64,000 nucleotides of DNA from Boletus sp. NGJ. Lineage: Eukaryota > Basidiomycota > Agaricomycetes > Boletales > Boletaceae. The stretch spans positions 1 through 64,000 of the forward strand of contig JAGTXK010000138.1 in the NCBI GenBank assembly GCA_019096195.1. The letters are read 5' to 3'. The notes under the pieces are model-generated. The model was not told the DNA's origin, ran no database searches, and saw only the letters and a list, made by a program, of their open reading frames with translations. This document shows positions 47,438-60,300 of this stretch, piece after piece; the stretch's first letter is position 1, and each line of letters opens with the position of its first letter. The position numbers and the translations under genes are program-made.

Positions 47438-49425
47438 ATGGGCGCTCGGGAGTCCGCCGCAAGGAATAGCGAAGCTCCAGACACCGCTATACCTGATTAT
47501 TATGAACTTCTTGGTGTTGAAGAATCTGCAACAACTGATGAGATCAAGGCACGTCCCACTCTTCAACTCACTCGCAAATTTCTCAGCACTATCGTAGAAA
47601 GCGTTTAGGAAGCTCGCCCTCGTCCACCATCCCGACAAAAACAAGGATGATGTCGAGGGTGCTACGCAACGCTTCGCGTCGATTCAGCAGGCATATGAGG
47701 TGAGTTATCGAACATGACCTCAGCGAAATGCATCTTTCGCTCACGTATCCTTGATGGACGATTGCTGTAGGTTCTTAGTGACGAGCAGGTATGCCGAAAT
47801 ATGTGAATGCACCCATTCACATCAAAGCCTGATGTCATGAGTCCAAGTAGGAACGGGCTTGGTATGACTCCCACAAATCATCGCTAGCACCAGAGCCAGA
47901 TGTAGAGACTGTGTTCGAGGACATCCGAAAGGGTGCTCCACCTCCCCGCGCCCGCGATCGCGGTTTGACAGTGCGGCATGTGTCTCAATTCTTCGATGCC
48001 AGTATATGGTCTGGATTTGATGACAGCCAGAATGTATGTGTCGCTCTACTCTCGCGTTACTGAGACACTTCCGAGACGTCCTCTTTTCTTTCTTCTCCAG
48101 GGATTCTTCACCCTTTATCGTAACTTGTTCTCCAGGCTTGCGCAAGAGGAGACTATGCTATCTGATATCGAATACCCGCAGTTTGGTTACTCGACGTGGT
48201 TCTGGACGTCTGCAATGACACCATCTGAGGCTGTTAAGAATTTCTACAATGCATGGTTGAACTTTTCTACATTGAAAGAGTTCATGTGGATGGATCACTA
48301 CAATACAGCAGACGCGCCCGATCGCAGAATACGAAGGTCTGTCTTCCAATCGCATGATTATCTGAGAACCCCTCTGATTCGTGTATAGGATAATGGAGAA
48401 AGAAAATAAGAAAGCACGGGATGACGCACGAAAGGAGTACAACGAAACCGTAAGGGTGTGTACTAATCCCAGGGACTCTACATATGCAGGTCAGCTCTAA
48501 GCTTGAATTTGGCAGTCCCTGGCAATGTTCGTCCGAAAACGTGACCCACGATACAAGAGTCACCTTGTCCACCAATCACGACTTAATCAGACGAAGACCA
48601 GTGACTCCTTAGCGCCATCCGGCTCCAAGTCCATGCCCCGAAAGGTACCAATCAACAATATCCCCTACGTCGAGCAAGAATGGCAAAAGGTTGCTAAAGA
48701 CCACCAGCACGACGACCTCGAATGGGCAGCTGCAGAAGGAGAGGATCCAGAAGAATGGCAATGTGTAGCGTGTGGGAAGTGCTTTAAAAGTGAAGCCGCC
48801 TGGGATAGTCATGAACGGAGCAAGAAGCATATGAAAGAGGTCGAGAGATTGAAAAGAGAGATTATGAAAGAAAACGAGGAACTTGGGCTATCGGGCGAAG
48901 GTTGGAATGATAATGACGAGCGACGCTATGTTGAAGTCGACGGACATGTGGATCCTCAACCGCCGCCAACACCGCCTAGCCAGGCTCAAAGCGACGATTC
49001 AGACAGTGTTTCCGTGCGCCTGCCCAAAACTATCGACGTCCTGGAAGATGAGTTTGTGTCAGAAGAGTCGTCAAAAGATACGGAACGACTTCAAGTTGGC
49101 CAAACAGCTGCAGATGACGACGAAGGATTGGATGCGCAGCCCCCGCAGATATCAGCTCCGCGAGAATTGTCCAAGAGAGAAAAGCGAAAACTGCGAGAGG
49201 CACGCAAGGTACAAGCGGTGGGAATCACGGGGAGCACAACGCAGGTCAGTGACTTGGTTTGTTGCAAGCTGTTTTCTAATCGTCGATTAGGTCTGCAATG
49301 TCTGCAAGAAATCGTTCGACAGCCGAACTAAATTGTTTAACCATATCCAAGAAACAGGACATGCACTCGCTCATCCCGATGACAGAGCATCGCAGACTAG
49401 AAAGAGTAAGAAAGGGAAGAGATAA
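47438..49425 (+). CDS. JJJ1: J-domain and zinc-finger ribosome-biogenesis cofactor Jjj1 (DNAJC21)
   Basis: Cytosolic Hsp70 co-chaperone needed to recycle factors of the 60S ribosomal subunit (with Rei1 and Arx1 in yeast). It starts at 47,438 (MGARESAAR). The J domain reads [18 protein letters not shown], then [17 protein letters not shown], with the HPD triad intact. The family-specific middle follows ([10 protein letters not shown], then [17 protein letters not shown] and [17 protein letters not shown]). Two C2H2 fingers are seen: [18 protein letters not shown] and [18 protein letters not shown]. The tail is basic (SKKGKR). The intron inside the J domain (47,549-47,597) must use a GC donor (AAG|GCACGT) to keep the frame. 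All other introns appear GT-AG. Confidence 0.95.
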
Positions 49426-49477
49426 CACACTGGACTAGTACTAGATAGAGGACATACAAACGGCTGTAACCTTGGAT

Positions 49478-50788
49478 CTATCCCATCAACTGTGAGACAT
49501 CATCTGGCGGGTACTTTGTCTGTGAAAACGTCAAAAGCCTGCAAGGTGATCAGTCACGGTTCAGGGGCATATAAAGCTAAGGGTACCGTTTCAGGCTCTG
49601 AATGTACTTCCGACTGACTTCGTCATTGAGTACATGTGCAACTTGATCGGTAGAGATTTTTTCTCGTGCTGAACGTTCATGGATACTGGAAAAGGTATAT
49701 AAGTGGCAATTCTACCAATAACTTTAGAGGAAGACATACCCAACCATGGTCACACCTATGGGCCATGGCGCGTTGCCTATTGACAATCTGAGATATGCAT
49801 CATTGGCCTTCTGGTATTGTCGCTTCTGCATGTAATGGACAATCTCAGCCATGCGAGCCAGCATGTCTGAAGGTAGCGACTATTATTGACTGAGTGTCGA
49901 AGCGAAATCAATTCGCAACCAACCGACGTACTCTGGAACGCAATGCCTTGAAGAGCGGCTTGAGATATTCCGCAGATTGAACTTGGGTTGCGGCTGCTGT
50001 CTTTCCTTGCGTAGTCCGTTTTACATATTCTGTGAGAGGAGGTAAGCTTGATGAAACAAAGAGGACGTTTCTCCCGACCTGGTCTGTCGTCCATGGCTTC
50101 CTCCCATTCTTTGAGAGTGCGCTTCAACGCATAATAAATAAGCGGATATAGCCTGTCTGAGTCGGTTTTGATCAAGGCTAGGTCCAGAACACCGGTGCTC
50201 GGCTCTTCAGCGTCATCCTTCCTTTTCCCTTTGCTCTTATTCCTGAGCTCTCGCTCTACGTTTTCGACGTCTTCCAACGCCTTCTTGAAATCATTCTGAC
50301 CACTTTGACGGTCGTCCCCTTTTTCCTCGATCAGCTCTAACGCGCGTAGGCGTAGCCTCCGGTCTCTATCCGACTCGGCAAATAGCCGGATAGGTTGCCC
50401 TTTGGCACGCAGCCTGCGGATAGTCTCCTCGTTTGAAATATTGAAAGATGATTCGGGGATTGGTGAGCTTGAATCCCGAGGTTCAACAACAGGCGTGAGG
50501 GAATCCGACTGAGATGGCTTCCGCTTTGCATTCACATGCAAATAATATATGGGTACAGCGAGGGAGGATACTCACATTTTCATCTGGCATTGCCTGCTCG
50601 GTAGCAACAACTTCAGCCTTATTTCGAGTGTCTTCCTGCACAACTCGTGCTCGCTCCTGCTTAGCCTTTTGCTCCTCTTGCTTCATCCTCTCGATATCTC
50701 CTCGTCGCATGTACTTCGTTGACCGAGGGCCGACGTCATTCTCCACAGTTTTGCGCTTCAACGCAATTTCAGCTTTGAGGGCGTCCAT
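49478..50788 (-). CDS. PRP18: Pre-mRNA splicing factor 18
   Basis: Second-step splicing factor that acts with Slu7 and the U5 snRNP in 3' splice-site choice. Minus strand, several introns. The start [17 protein letters not shown] at 50,788 matches the conserved N-terminus of the family; an in-frame extension to 50,935 is untranslated leader in this reading. A PRP4/SFM-like motif follows ([20 protein letters not shown], then [17 protein letters not shown]). The C-terminal Prp18 domain is clear: [80 protein letters not shown], ending QLMG. Divergent from COX12, 152 bp apart. Confidence 0.94.
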
Positions 50789-50940
50789 GCAATAGTACGG
50801 GGATAGTGGTATTGGCCCTTCTGGTGGGGATAGCCAAATGGCAGGTCGAGTGAATACTAAGCGGTGGCTTATATAATCCGACACAGAGTCCGTTGTACTC
50901 CGAGTTGACCGTCTGTCCTCAACGTCTGCAAGCAACCGAA

Positions 50941-51453
50941 ATGTCTGACTCCGACTTATCCAGGTGATTCACTTTCTCCCTGTTCAAGCGACTGGAATTT
51001 CATTTTTTTTTCCAGCAAATATGTTCTCCAGACTGCGGGCTTCGACGGTGAGTTGTGACTCCCCGTTGAATTGCTTCTGCCTAACCGCCGTGTCAGCCCG
51101 CTTCCCCAACACCAACCAAACGAGGCATTGGTATGATTGAGTCTTGTGGTACATGTGGCCTTACGTGCTCATGCGCGGGCATAGCTTCCAAAACTACACC
51201 GATTACTTCAAGTGTGTCACTGCCAAAGGGGAAGATTATGCACCCTGCAAACAGTTCAAGAGGGCGTACAACTCTCTCTGTCCAAGTAAGTGCTTTGGGC
51301 CGCTTTGTAGTGTCTCGTTTCCTCATTTCTTTGTAGATGAATGGGTATGATGCAAACCCTGCAATACTATTCCACCCTGAGTCTCTTCCGCAGATAGCCA
51401 GATTCGACGAGCAGAGAGAGAATGGGACGTTCCCTGCCTCCTTGGAGCCTTGA
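50941..51453 (+). CDS. COX12: Cytochrome c oxidase subunit VIb
   Basis: A small intermembrane-space subunit of complex IV that clamps the dimer. Six short exons join to about 85 residues: MSDSDLSSKYVLQTAGFD, ARFPNTNQTRHC, FQNYTDYFKCVTAKGED, YAPCKQFKRAYNSLCP, NEW, IARFDEQRENGTFPASLEP. The four Cys of the CX9C/CX10C hairpin (RHC, FKC, PCK, LCP) are all present. One internal exon is only eight bases long, and removing any of the introns keeps the frame. Intron density, five in about 85 codons, is extreme but usual for Agaricomycetes. Shares a 152-bp divergent promoter region with PRP18. Confidence 0.94.
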
Positions 51454-51691
51454 TAGACACATAACTCGTCTTGCTGCCGTTAAATAGTAGAGTGTTGTCG
51501 GGAAATATTATTTGTCGTGAGGATTGTTCTTGAAGCGCGACGCCGCGTCTGGCAATTCGACGGATTTGGAACAGACAAGAACGACCGACTGGGAGTGACA
51601 ATTCATGAATCATACAAGTTCACAACGAACTCGTAGCTCGGTCACTCTTCGTGCATCTCGTCGGCTATTCCTGCACTAGACTCAACCCACA

Positions 51692-54480
51692 ATGGACAAC
51701 GTCAATCTCAATGCCTTTACTGAAAATGCAGCGAGACTTGGTATGCGCATTCAAGAGACCTTCAGCGAGCACACCCGTGATCTCTCCATAACACGCGGTG
51801 GGGCATCCATCTTCGACATGCCAGATGACAAGGTGAAGAACATTGGCAAACAGCTCGACTCGAGCAGCGACAGGGAAAAGCTTGACGCCATGAAACGACT
51901 CATAGCCGTAAGTGCACACCTAGAGGAACGCCATCCAGAGTCCAGACCAACAGCACATTGTGCAATAGCTCATTTCCAAAGGTCGTAATGTCTCAAATTA
52001 CTTCCCCCAAGTCGTCAAGAACGTCGCCTCGCAGAACCTCGAGATCAGAAAGCTTGTCTATATCTACCTCCTGCGTTATGCCGAACACGAACCCGATCTT
52101 GCCCTGCTCTCAATCAACACCTTTCAAAAGGACCTGGCTGACTCCAGCCCACTTATTCGCGCCATGGCGCTACGTGTCTTGAGTGGCATCAAAGTTCCAA
52201 TGATATGCGGTCTGGTAGTTCTTGCGATCAAAAAATGTGCAGCAGATCTCAGTCCATACGTTCGTAAGGCAGCCGCTCTCGCAATACCAAAGGTCTTCCA
52301 GTACGCATCATAATCGTTTGTTTTCTCTAGACCAGTCCATGAATATCTATTAGATTAGATGCCACACAACAACCTGCTCTGATACCCGTCATAACTACTC
52401 TTCTCCGCGACCGATCCCCCCTCTCAATAGGCAGCGCAGTCATTGCATTTGAGTCCGTCTGCCCAACGCGACTAGATCTCCTGCATCAGCAATATAGACG
52501 TCTGTGCAAGATTCTCATAGATGTGGATGAGTGGGGACAAGTCTATCTCCTCAATCTTCTGCTCAGATATACGCGCACGATGCTACCTAAACCAACCGTC
52601 TCGCCAGACGGCGAGCCCACGGAGGAAGAAGTCGATGCTGACCTTCAGCTCCTCCTTGCATCATCAGAGCCCCTTTTCCAGTCCAAGAACCCGGCAGTGC
52701 GTCTTCCATTTATCCCCGCTGCCGTATCTCTGGTTCACATATCCTTAGGTAGTGCTTGCTGTTGTGCGCGTCTTTTACTATACAGGTCCCCTATCATCTA
52801 CCAGCAAAATTGTGAACCCCCTACTTCGCATTATGCACGTATCGCGAGAAGTCGAACGCGTGGTCCTTGCGTATTTATTGATTATCACACTTGCGCATCC
52901 GGTGAGTATGGATGTTTGACGTTGGGGCATAACTCATTATTGCTTGATAGCAACTGTTCTCAACGAAATACCTGCGTTTTTTAGTGCGCACGGATGATCC
53001 TTTGCAAGTGAAAAGAGACAAGATCAAAGTAATGCTGAACCTCTGCGACGTAGATAACCACCAAGCGCTCCTTCGCGAGTTTATCGTGTGTTCCGGTTCC
53101 CAAATGCTGCCTTCCTTAATCAGTGTCTAATCCGGAGTCATTTTTAGGATTGTGCTGAAGATGTGGATGATGTTGTGGTGGGAGATGCAATTCACGCCGT
53201 TGGTCGATGCGCAAGAGTAGTTCCGTCATGTACGCCACAATGTCTCTCAGCCCTCATGATTATGATCAAGAGCAGACATGGTATGTCTTTGTGATCTGTC
53301 GCACTCTGATCTTTACCAAGCAGGCATCAGATATTGTCGTCAGCAATGCAGTTTTAGTCTTGAAGGCTCTCATCCAGAACCAACTTCTTATTGGTCCTTC
53401 TGCACTCGCATCATCGCAGTCGCCACTCACCATAATATCGCTTCTTGCCCGACGAATAGATGACATTAAGCACCCCCAAGCGCGTGCTTGTGTTCTCTGG
53501 CTGGTAGGCCAGTACAGCGCAGCGCCAGGAATAAACTCCGTAATAGAAGGTGTCGCCGACTGGGCACCGGACGTCTTGCGGAGATCTTCCAAGTCTTTCA
53601 ACACAGAGGTATTTGCAATTCTTCGCATCTCCTGTCAGTACTCATAAACGTCCCCAATAGGGACTGCTTGTGAAGCTTCAAACTCTTACTCTCGCTGCCA
53701 AACTTTTTCTGCTGTGTCCAGCGGACCAGAGACTGGGTCTGCTTTGTCGCCACGTGTTATCTCTCGGTAAATATGACCTAAACTACGACGTCCGGGACCG
53801 AACCCGTATGCTTAGTTCGCTTCTCGTTGGCGTATTGCCAACGATTGACGGCGGAGTGACGGAAGAACAAGGTGGTGTCATACTACGACGAGAACAAGTA
53901 ATGAAGGTTTTGTTCGATGGGAAGGCTGGCGTCGTCGAAGAGAGTGAGGAGACCCTAGGTGCGTTGCTGGTGGGAGCTCATACATAATTCTAACGTTTAA
54001 TGGTCAGGCTACCACCGCCTACCGATTGGCTCCCTTGGCATTGTCACAGGGAAGATTACACTTGGCGATAGCATCCTCCCAGAATGGCTAGAAGGAGGAA
54101 TTGACCCTTCGCTCCGACAGAACGAAGAGGACGCTCTCCCGGTGGGACCCCCTCCTCAAGCATTCGGTTCGGCAAGTTCTACAGCACCAAAGACACTGGG
54201 ATCGGCGGGTGTCACACCTGTCGTACTCACTCCTACAGGCAACTCAACGCCAGTACACGAAGCGAAGGAAACCTGGAGGGATTTGGATAAATTTTATGCG
54301 AGTGACAAGGACAAGAAAGATTCCGAAAGCAGTTCTGAAGAGGAGAGCGATGGGAACTGGGAGGAAGACAATGGTGTACACGACAGCGAAGAGACTCAAG
54401 ATGATGCTGCGGACTACGAGAGTAGCGAGGAGGATGGGCAGGAGGGAACAGACGGGAGCAGTGCAAAGATGCTTCAATGA
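51692..54480 (+). CDS. APL6: AP-3 adaptor complex subunit beta
   Basis: Large subunit of the AP-3 coat that sorts cargo from the Golgi or endosomes to the vacuole. It starts [20 protein letters not shown] at 51,692. The adaptin N-terminal solenoid is recognisable: [70 protein letters not shown], then later [37 protein letters not shown] and [10 protein letters not shown]. The C-terminal end is a Ser/Asp/Glu-rich acidic tract ([19 protein letters not shown]), like the phosphorylated hinge of AP-3 beta subunits; no ear domain follows, as is common in fungi. At least eight introns. The acidic tail is a distinguishing mark from AP-1 and AP-2 beta. Confidence 0.93.
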
Positions 54481-54677
54481 CACCGTTTATCGTATAGCAA
54501 GACTATCCTACAGCACGGCGTCATCAGGAAGTTGATAATATAGTGGCTAGAAAAGAGTTCATTGTGCATTTGACAGAATTGATGGCATTGTGTACGCACG
54601 GTGTTGAATACATGGTAGTAGTGGCCATTTACGCCCCCTGCATGCTCATTGCCATAGTATTCCATCGGGAACCACTT

Positions 54678-57600
54678 TCAAGTGGTAAGTGGAGTGTACG
54701 ATACGAGGCAAGGAAGACATACATGATATTCCGGAATATCCTCCTTCCATGAACGTAGAAGACGCGATTGCTCCGTCTGATTAGTAAGGACAAAGCCGTG
54801 TTTTGGGAGGACAAATTGTCCAATCTGGAGCTCGGTGTCTGTGACGATACCACGGGATACCCTCACATAGGCAGTGCGATACAAGCCCCGGTATAGGATA
54901 TATTCGCACCTGTGACAGGGTGCCTCAGTTGGCGACTTCTAGTGAGCAACGAGTCTACGTACCACCTGTCCAAATCTTGTGGATCAATATCATACACAAG
55001 CCCATCGTTCACGAGGATGTCATATGGAGCGGCTTTGTCGCCTTTCAGCCTCCAGTCGAAGACTAGTTAACAAAATATACATACGTCTGGGCGCCAGAGG
55101 TTTGCTGACTACGTATCCCAAGAACACCACTGGTCGAGGGTATGACGCAGCCATAATGCGTGCCAACTCTTTGCTTTGTAATTCTCTATCCAGGGGGTCT
55201 TCCTCTGGAAATACAAGAAAATGGTGAGCTTCTCGACGGAACCTGGATGCTATGTGGCGTAGACACACCCTGACCATTATGTGACACAACTACAGTGATC
55301 TCCGTGCCATGTACGTCGAGAACAGCTTCAATGGCCGGAGCAAGCTCACCATGAGGTGACGGAAGCAGATAGTGATACGAATGTATAATGGGGAACTGAG
55401 AGCGTCTGGGTCAACCCTCCAGTCGCGCCCTTCGAGTACGGGGACCTACTTTGGATAATAAGGCTGCTCCCCATGTATGCATGTTGGGACCTGGACCTAG
55501 GTCAACATACTAGGAAAGGTATTGAGGTAATCGTCGCCAAAATAAGTATCGAACTCACATAACCCAACTCCTCAACAGCAACACGAGTCCTGGTCGACGC
55601 GTCACTTTTGGGATCCGTTCAACTGATAAACTTCATAACTCACAGGTCGCGATTCCCATACACCGTCCGCTAATCCGCACATATTTCAGTTGTACTCACA
55701 AAATGACAACATCAACACTCACATGCAGATCTGTCTCCAGCAAGCCGACGACATCAACCTGCATATCCCTGTCAACGTCCAAATCAGAGTCGTCACACAT
55801 GATCTGATTCCTCTGAAAACAAGACTAGCAACACACCTGATTACATCTCGTATGCGACGCTGACTGTCATGTCCCACGTTGTCAATCCCGAAATGAATGG
55901 TCCAGATACCGGCATTGAAGATCCTTGTCCCAGGTTTGAACGGTCTCGGACCCATAGCGGGCCAACGGAGGAGTGTGACCAGAACAGAAGCGAGGGATAA
56001 AAGACATAAGATCGCGGGAATTTGGATACGTGTTGAACTCGGGATACGAAGAAGGGGGTTGGGCCTGGCCGATGCTCCGAACGGTGAGCAAAATGCGAGC
56101 GAGATAGCAGCCAGCTGTGCGGCGAGAACTCTGGCGAACAGTGTTGGACACGAGACAATAAGATGCAAGAGGTACGTACAAGTCAGTTCTCTCCCGCAAG
56201 TAGGAGCCCCCAGGAACAAAGGCATACGCAACGGTCCACATATTTGCGAGATAGAACAGGATAGCGACAAAGAACGTGACAAAGTGCCTCCTACCCATTT
56301 TATCACCTTTCCACGCGGAAGATTGTGACAAGACCGTAGGGAGAATTGACATGCAGAAGATTGCAAAGTTCAGTCCACCTAGAAAACCTGTCCAATCCCG
56401 GAAGCGGTACATCACAAATGCGCTTGCACAACCGTACGCAAACCACAAAGGATGGCTGAGTAATGCAGAAGAAGTTGAAGTTGGAAGGACGGCCGGGATG
56501 AATAGACCGAGGGATTGCGCAAATAAAGTGATGGACCCATGTAAATGTGGCAGGGGTCCTCTGGGCTGTCCATCTTGGTATCCGGTCCATGACCAAGCGA
56601 TAATAGTGCTAGAGTCAGTGAACATACAATGCAATGTGAAAAACAGCGATCCCAGTGCAATTGACGAAGCTATCCAATCCTGTGGGGTGTCCCTTGCAAT
56701 GCTCGACGCATCCTTCGGTCCACCTAATTTTGTTTCCTTGATAGGAGGGCTACACGGACGGGTGGCTAGTTCGAGGATAGCACAGACAGCAATTACCATG
56801 CCGGTCGTGTTGTAACCACCAGTCTCATTGTTCAACATCGGCCAGACTGCAACGCACAAATCAAACCACGTGAGTTGTGAGACCCGTTTGTCCTCATATA
56901 CATACCTGGATTGTTCGAGTGGTTGACGTGCTTGGACAGGGACGATAGTATCAACCCTAAGCCCAAGACTGGATATCGATTTGAACATTGCGCTTTCGTC
57001 ATGACAACAAATCAATAAATAAAACGTACGGAATCCCTGGTATTCATCATCTCCTACAGTCCAATCTGCTGCCTGACTCAGAAGAACAGCTATGTTGGCC
57101 CCGATGACGGCCCAGAGTCGCTCCAAGGGACCATCGATCTTATATGCCGCCAGCCCTGTCAGGGAAAACACCCTTAATGTCACTCTGCCCCATCTTGTCA
57201 CTGCCCAGTTGCGGAGAGGCGTTATCCCAAGGAAAGTCGGGGTGAGATAGGTGAACAACGCTGCTTCTGCGCCAGAGAGACCGAGTTCCCAGACAGAGAA
57301 GTAAAACAGCGTCGTAAGCAGAGAGGTTACGATAGACCAAAATAGGTACGCTAATCGTATTCAAGGGTTTGAAGTACACAGATTGACAGCGCAGAATCGG
57401 AATTCAGATTATTATTCCAAGGAGAGATGAACCTCACTACTCACACAAGTAAACATCAGCCGCGAAGCTCAGCCACGGTCTTGACGCGAGGTCCATCAAG
57501 AAAGTCGGCTGTCTCCAGCCTTTAGAAGTAAGTCCTCCAACCCGAGTATCAGATTTAGATTTATCTGAGGCAAGCGTTGCTTGACTCTTGACATCGACAG

Positions 57601-58754
57601 CCGTTGATAGGGCTTTGTGATTCAGCTTGGGTGTGTCATCACGAACAGACATCGGTTTATTGTCATGGGGAGGAGGCAGGGGTCTATTTATATGGCAACG
57701 TCAGATTGAAATTAGACAAGGTGACGCAGTTAATTATACATGTTTTTATGCTCGGTACTGGAGTCAAGTGATACTCCTACAGCAATCTACAAAGGGGTAA
57801 GCGCAAATAGGAAAGGTAGGATTCAAATTTCCTTGCCTGCAAGTTACAATGTTTGAAGTCCGCTGCCAAAATTGAGTCATAGAATACGTCCAAGAGGATG
57901 AGCCCCCATTCGAAGAAAGCGTATCTTGTATATGCTATGAGAGAGTGAGTTTAGTCAAATGACAGAGAAATAGAGCCGTACCTCCAGGTATTCTCTGTAC
58001 TTTATGTTGGATGAAGAAGTACACCAAAGGGATGATTGTCGTAAAGAAACTTGATTGAATGTCAGCGACATTCCACGCTGATTCGCGAGAATATTTACGC
58101 TATTGCGACGAATTGCCTGCAAGTGTGGAATCAAAATGGGCTGACAGGAGGTGAATAGCGACACTGACCGTTTTTGCCTCACTTGGACATGGTTAGTAGA
58201 GGTATTCATGATTCCTCCTAGCATCCATGGCACATTGCACACAATATACAACACCATAAGCACATCATGGGCATCGTGGTCATCATTTGACGTGATATAC
58301 ACCCATCCTCCGCATGCGAGTGTGCGCACGATACCGGCAAGGAAAACCCAGCGCGGTAAGGTAGAATGAGACGTGCGGGTGATGAAGTACTGTAGAAATA
58401 CAAGAGCAAAACGGGGACCGCTTGTTATTGCGATGAGGATTTGGAAGACATTACGCTCTGGGTACCAGTCTCCGATACTACAGAGACGCACATGAGCGAA
58501 ACATTGTATGTCGAGAGCTGATAAAAATCCACTGACGTCGCAGATACGGAAGGAAACCATTCTTCAGGATATCCCGCGAAGCTATTCTTCACGATTTTCT
58601 TGTAGTGAAATGCACAACCGAGGAGGAGGGCGGTGGCAAATGCAGAGAACGCGAGGTACGTGTGGGCAGCAGCGACCTGAGACGCGCCGATGAGGAGAGG
58701 GCCGGCTTTTCGGTTGACAGTGGTCGGCGTCGAGTGTTTAGTGCGACCCGACAT
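54678..58754 (-). CDS. CWH43: Cwh43, GPI-anchor ceramide remodelling protein
   Basis: Multi-pass ER membrane protein that swaps diacylglycerol for ceramide on GPI anchors. The gene spans about 4 kb on the minus strand with many introns. The N-terminal part (58,754-57,900) is a Frag1/DRAM/Sfk1 (PGAP2-like) domain: [40 protein letters not shown], then [10 protein letters not shown]. The middle (57,660-55,850) holds many hydrophobic helices ([59 protein letters not shown]). The C-terminal part (55,850-54,678) is an endonuclease/exonuclease/phosphatase-fold domain: [61 protein letters not shown]. This is the yeast-type fusion of PGAP2-like and PGAP2IP-like parts. Start: first ATG in frame at 58,754. 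Confidence 0.88.
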
Positions 58755-58893
58755 CGCCAACTTGGTGCTCAGCTCGTTCTTGCCGTTGTGGTGTTGGCGT
58801 GTGTATTTACATAGTCATGAGCGCCTATCGTTGTTACATACCTAATTCGTAGCGCCAACTTGAAGGTAGGCGGCTATCGGGCATCTACTAATC

Positions 58894-60224
58894 ATGCCAG
58901 GGCAGAAGATACCCTACATACCCATCACTGTTTTCACTGGATTTCTGGGAGCGGGAAAAACATCCATCATCCTCTCTTTACTTCCCAAATTTCCCAAAGA
59001 CTACAAGGTCGTGCTTCTGAAGAACGAGTTTGGAGACATCGAAGGTGGGAGTCCACCACACCGCCAGCAAGATCATCATCCTCATTATCGTAAGCAGTTG
59101 ACAGTCAGCTTGCAAAGCAGTCCAGTTTGGCAGCTGTCAGCGAAATCCTCAATGGTTGCATGTGCGTATTGTAATCCTCGCCTGGATTACGCTGCGTTAA
59201 TGACCAGCGCCCAGGTGCTGTGTTCTTGTGGGTCAGATGAAGATCGCCCTCTTGGAGATCAGAGGTGGGCACCGATGTCATGCCAGGGAAGAGCTAAGAT
59301 CATCCCCGTGTCTATCCCAGATAAATTTCGTCCGGACCGCATCATCATAGAGTGCAGGTAGCGATAAGTTGGATTGAAAGTTTCGCCCTCGCTGACCGCA
59401 CCAGTGGTTCTGCTTTCCCCGCCACCCTTGCGTTCCAGATCCGTGAATTAGAGCGCGAAACAAACGATGACATCAAACTAGATGCGATCGTTACCGTCAT
59501 AGACGCGGAGAACTTTTCCGGCTACGAAGATACATCACCTACAGCCAAGATGCAAGCGAGCTACTCGGACATCATACTCATTGTGAGTGCCTTGTCGACG
59601 ATGCGGATTCGATGACCTTTTCGGGACTGCTAGAATAAATGGGAGTACGTTGACGACAGGGCACTCGACCTCCTGCTTGATCACCTCCATACTCTGAATG
59701 ATCCGACACCGAAGATTAGATGTAATGGACGGGACGGCGTGGATCCCAATCTGCTCTTTGGGGTCGATACCAAACTCTTTCTGGGCTCGCAACATGAGAC
59801 GAGTATTCCTGGAGAAGCTATTCACCATGATGAAGTCCAGAGTGTCATGCTTTCCAGGAGCTCTGAAACAACACGAGTTGCAGGTCATCTCTGCCACGAA
59901 CCGACCTGCAACGATAGCCATCTACTCAATGCTGCCGCGTGTGGGGGCGAAGAAAGAGCCAGCGCCATCGATGAAGGACTACTACGGGACGCGCTTCGGG
60001 CGGTATCGAAAGAGACGGTGTGGAGAATCAAAGGATTCGTGCGCCTAGAAGACGGGGTCTACATCCTGAATTGGGCCTTTGGAAGGTATGAGCTGACGCC
60101 GTGTGGCAGGGACGAGGATCCCGCCCGGGGTTATGCTGTCCGCCTGACGGTGATGGGTGAGCGAGGTGAGGTGAAACGCTCGATAAGAAAGTTTAGTAGT
60201 ATATTGGGGGCGGAGACCTCCTAG
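58894..60224 (+). CDS. CobW/COG0523-family GTPase (putative metallochaperone)
   Basis: The start at 58,894 reads MPGQKIPYIPITVFTGFLGA with Walker A GFLGAGKTS and the following VVLLKNEFGDIE. The metal-binding motif GCMCC is rebuilt by splicing (GTGCGT donor near 59,161), giving NGCMCCVLVGQM. Next come RPDRIIIECSGSAFPATLAF (Walker B-like region), IVTVIDAENF, ILINKWEYVDD (NKxD guanine specificity) and HHDEVQSVML of the C-terminal domain, ending FSSILGAETS. The family moves zinc or other metals to client enzymes. The N-terminus lacks the CPELVPI-type motif that binds methionine aminopeptidase in Zng1, so its client is unknown. Six or so introns. Divergent from CWH43, 139 bp apart. Confidence 0.85.
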
Positions 60225-60300
60225 CCATGTTTGAGATAAGATAAGGAAAGTGACATGTCATATACCTAATTGATCTACTGCGCTTTTCTCCAATGTCTCC

